Shown piece after piece: positions 62,680 through 64,000 of a stretch of 64,000 nt of DNA. The first letter of the stretch is position 1; every line of letters starts with the position of its first letter. Below the pieces are notes generated by a model, which was not told where the DNA came from, did no database searches, and saw only the letters and a list, made by a program, of their open reading frames with translations. This stretch comes from JAHDNZ01 sp036721855 (lineage in GTDB: Bacteria > Bacillota > DTU065): positions 5,013-69,012 of the forward strand of contig DAIMKF010000008.1 in the NCBI GenBank assembly GCA_036721855.1. The letters run 5' to 3'. Both the position numbers and the translations under genes were made by a program.

Positions 62680-62764
62680 AGAACAAGAAGCAACAGCACC
62701 AATTAAAAAAGCATTCCATCAGTTTATTAAATGTTAAAGAACATCGGAAGGACAGGGATAAAGC

Positions 62765-63391
62765 ATGAAGATGAATAAAAATCGCATTCAATGGCTGGCA
62801 CTGATGGGCATGGTAGGATTAATCTTTTACTTTCTCCATGTAATCTTAGGTGAAATAAGCTATCCGGGCTATAATCCTTTGTCGCAGGCTGTAAGCGACC
62901 TTACCGCTGCTACAGCGCCATCAAGGGAAATAGCATCAGCTTACTCTACGGTCTACGCCTTTTTCACCGTCGCAGCTTGTACCTTACTTTGTGTGTTTTA
63001 TCAGGGAAGAGTAAATAAAGTTTTCCGCCTTGGAATTTACTTGTTCGCTGTTATGGAATGGACTTCAGCTATAGGTTACACCCTGTTTTCTTTATCCGAT
63101 AGCGGCTACGCTGGTACTTCCCAAGATGTAATGCATATGGTTGTAACAGCTTTTGTGGTGTTGCTGTCCATTGTTTCAATGGTTTTGATAGCGGTTGGAT
63201 GTTTTAAAAGCAAAGTACATAAACAATTTGGCATTTTAACGATGGCTGTTTTAGGGCTCATGGCACTTGGCTCCATCGCAACGGGCATTGTACCGGTTGG
63301 ATATTTCGGTATAGCGGAGCGGTTAAGTGTGTATTCGGTTGTCATTTACAGCGCAGCGCTATCGCTGTTTACTTTTAGGTATCCGATATAA
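62765..63391 (+). CDS. DUF998 family membrane protein
   Basis: 208 residues, about six membrane segments; YNPLSQAVSDLTAATAPSREIAS near residue 38 and TAFVVLLSIVSMVLIAVGCF are typical of DUF998. Function unknown in the family. GGAAGGACAGGG precedes the ATG. Last gene of the acquired segment. Confidence 0.82.
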   Translation: MKMNKNRIQWLALMGMVGLIFYFLHVILGEISYPGYNPLSQAVSDLTAATAPSREIASAYSTVYAFFTVAACTLLCVFYQGRVNKVFRLGIYLFAVMEWTSAIGYTLFSLSDSGYAGTSQDVMHMVVTAFVVLLSIVSMVLIAVGCFKSKVHKQFGILTMAVLGLMALGSIATGIVPVGYFGIAERLSVYSVVIYSAALSLFTFRYPI

Positions 63392-63810
63392 ACGTTGCCC
63401 CTTTTTCCCTGTAATGCAACGCCTAAAAAGACATGAAGTATCTGTATTAAAATTCAAGAACTCTTTCAAAATTATTGTAGAGTGACTAAGCACTTACTAA
63501 ATAGAAGGTAGGTGCTTTTTTCATGCTTATTTTGGGGAAACAGTTAAGATAGGTAACTTAATTTAAAAGGTTGCTTAAAAGACCTGTTTATTGATGGTCA
63601 GGGTGTAATGGAACTATTGATTATACTTTCCGGTAATCAGGATAAATGCTAAGATACATGATTAATGGATAGTACTAGAGTATTATCTGATCTCTAAGAT
63701 AGGGTAAGTAGTTTGTTACTTTTGCTAAAGAATAGGGTTTTTGATTTATTACTTCTAACTCTAATGAAACATATACCTATAGTGACCACGTTAGAGAGGA
63801 GAGTTTAATA
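63392..63810. other. Intergenic region at the right edge of the acquired segment
   Basis: Contains a terminator (63488-63521). The rest is AT-rich like the native part; no frame or known motif is seen. The right boundary of the foreign DNA probably falls here. Confidence 0.4.
63488..63521 (+). terminator. Terminator after the DUF998 gene
   Basis: AAGCACTTAC / GTAGGTGCTT stem (one G-T pair), ten-base loop, six T. Confidence 0.75.
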
Positions 63811-63912
63811 ATGGCAACTGCTAGTGACGGTCAATCTGCAGCCACCTTGTTCTTAATCCTGATCCTTCTTGTTATCATGACAATGAGTGGTGGCAAAGGT
63901 GGTCTCTGGTAA
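63811..63912 (+). CDS. 33-residue hydrophobic peptide
   Basis: MATASDGQSAATLFLILILL begins the peptide, one membrane helix, then SGGKGGLW at the end. AGAGAGGAGAG lies ten bases before the ATG. Small glycine-tailed one-helix peptides of this kind in Bacillota are often sporulation or coat-associated (YjcZ/YtzI-like), but no exact family is recognised. Confidence 0.6.
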   Translation: MATASDGQSAATLFLILILLVIMTMSGGKGGLW

Positions 63913-63949
63913 ACAATTAAAAGTTAAACTACCATAAAATCTAATTAAA

Positions 63950-64000
63950 AAAGGGGCCGTTGCAAAACTACTAAAAAAGTAGGGAGCAACGCTCCTTTTT
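63950..64000. terminator. Long hairpin at the right edge
   Basis: Outer arms AAAAGGGGCCGTTGC and GCAACGCTCCTTTT enclose an inner CTACT/AGTAG stem. It fits a terminator of the small peptide gene. GGGGCCGTTGCAAAAC also resembles IS1182-type ends, but the window stops here. Confidence 0.55.

Noticed and set aside
47546..63990. AGGGAGCAAC repeated near both ends of the acquired segment as target duplication
   Set aside because: Ten bases in AT-rich DNA with different flanks; the right copy is part of a hairpin arm. Probably chance.
1..64000. CRISPR array
   Set aside because: No set of regularly spaced direct repeats was seen on either strand.

Overview
The window comes from the chromosome of a low-G+C, anaerobic member of the Bacillota (Clostridia-like). 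This rests on strong AT-rich sigma-A promoters and GGAGG ribosome binding sites, frequent TTG/GTG starts, ferredoxin-dependent 2-oxoacid oxidoreductase, rubredoxin plus flavodiiron protein, a SigB/F/G-type sigma factor, Fur and ArsR operators of Firmicutes type, and yybP-ykoY and purine riboswitches. I cannot name the genus. The first 44 kb looks like native core; about 44.2-47.0 kb is a small island in the tmRNA gene; about 47.5-63.4 kb is a visibly G+C-richer, gene-dense acquired segment full of broken genes; the last 600 bases look native again.

Core, 1-19 kb: the end of a FAD oxidoreductase with a Rieske domain, an EamA transporter, a YitT membrane protein, a P-type cation ATPase behind a manganese (yybP-ykoY) riboswitch, the two subunits of a 2-oxoacid:ferredoxin oxidoreductase, an AraR-like GntR/LacI repressor, then a nucleoside kinase - Nif3-like - SIS-domain - B12/radical SAM run. 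A malate/lactate dehydrogenase and a NamZ-type muramidase follow, then a sigma factor whose promoter carries a perfect Fur box, and a DUF4855 exported protein.

Core, 19-44 kb: a lipoprotein, a 2H phosphoesterase, two paralogous orphan sugar-binding proteins, a split LysO exporter, rubredoxin-FprA (oxygen/NO detoxification), TtcA-like tRNA thiolase, then what looks like a free-standing RNA of about 280 nt that begins with a guanine aptamer. Further on are an SPL-like radical SAM protein, FmdB, a D-amino-acid aminotransferase-like enzyme, an exported beta-sandwich protein followed by a GH18 gene with a premature stop, NagZ, aconitase, TrmL, two ECF S-components, acetate kinase, a class II aldolase, NAD-type isocitrate dehydrogenase, an archaeal-type ADP-dependent sugar kinase, SmpB and tmRNA. 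Aconitase, isocitrate dehydrogenase and the KorAB pair could carry citrate to succinyl-CoA; NamZ, NagZ and the SIS protein fit turnover of cell-wall amino sugars.

Accessory DNA: the 3' end of ssrA (14 bp) is repeated 2.8 kb downstream, bracketing a serine-recombinase relic and three membrane or exported proteins. Beyond it, an ADP-ribosylglycohydrolase gene is cut after about 48 codons, and a mosaic begins: methyltransferase, UvrA-like ATPase, beta-lactamase-fold hydrolase, several acetyltransferases, SDR, an ArsR-ArsP-thioredoxin arsenic module with two matching operators, a TetR/target pair with duplicated operators, a CPBP protease and a DUF998 protein. Between them lie relics of GrpB, GNAT, 2H phosphoesterase, SPL radical SAM, TIM-barrel sugar isomerase, ImmA/IrrE peptidase and alpha/beta hydrolase genes. 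No CRISPR array, rRNA or ordinary tRNA gene was seen.
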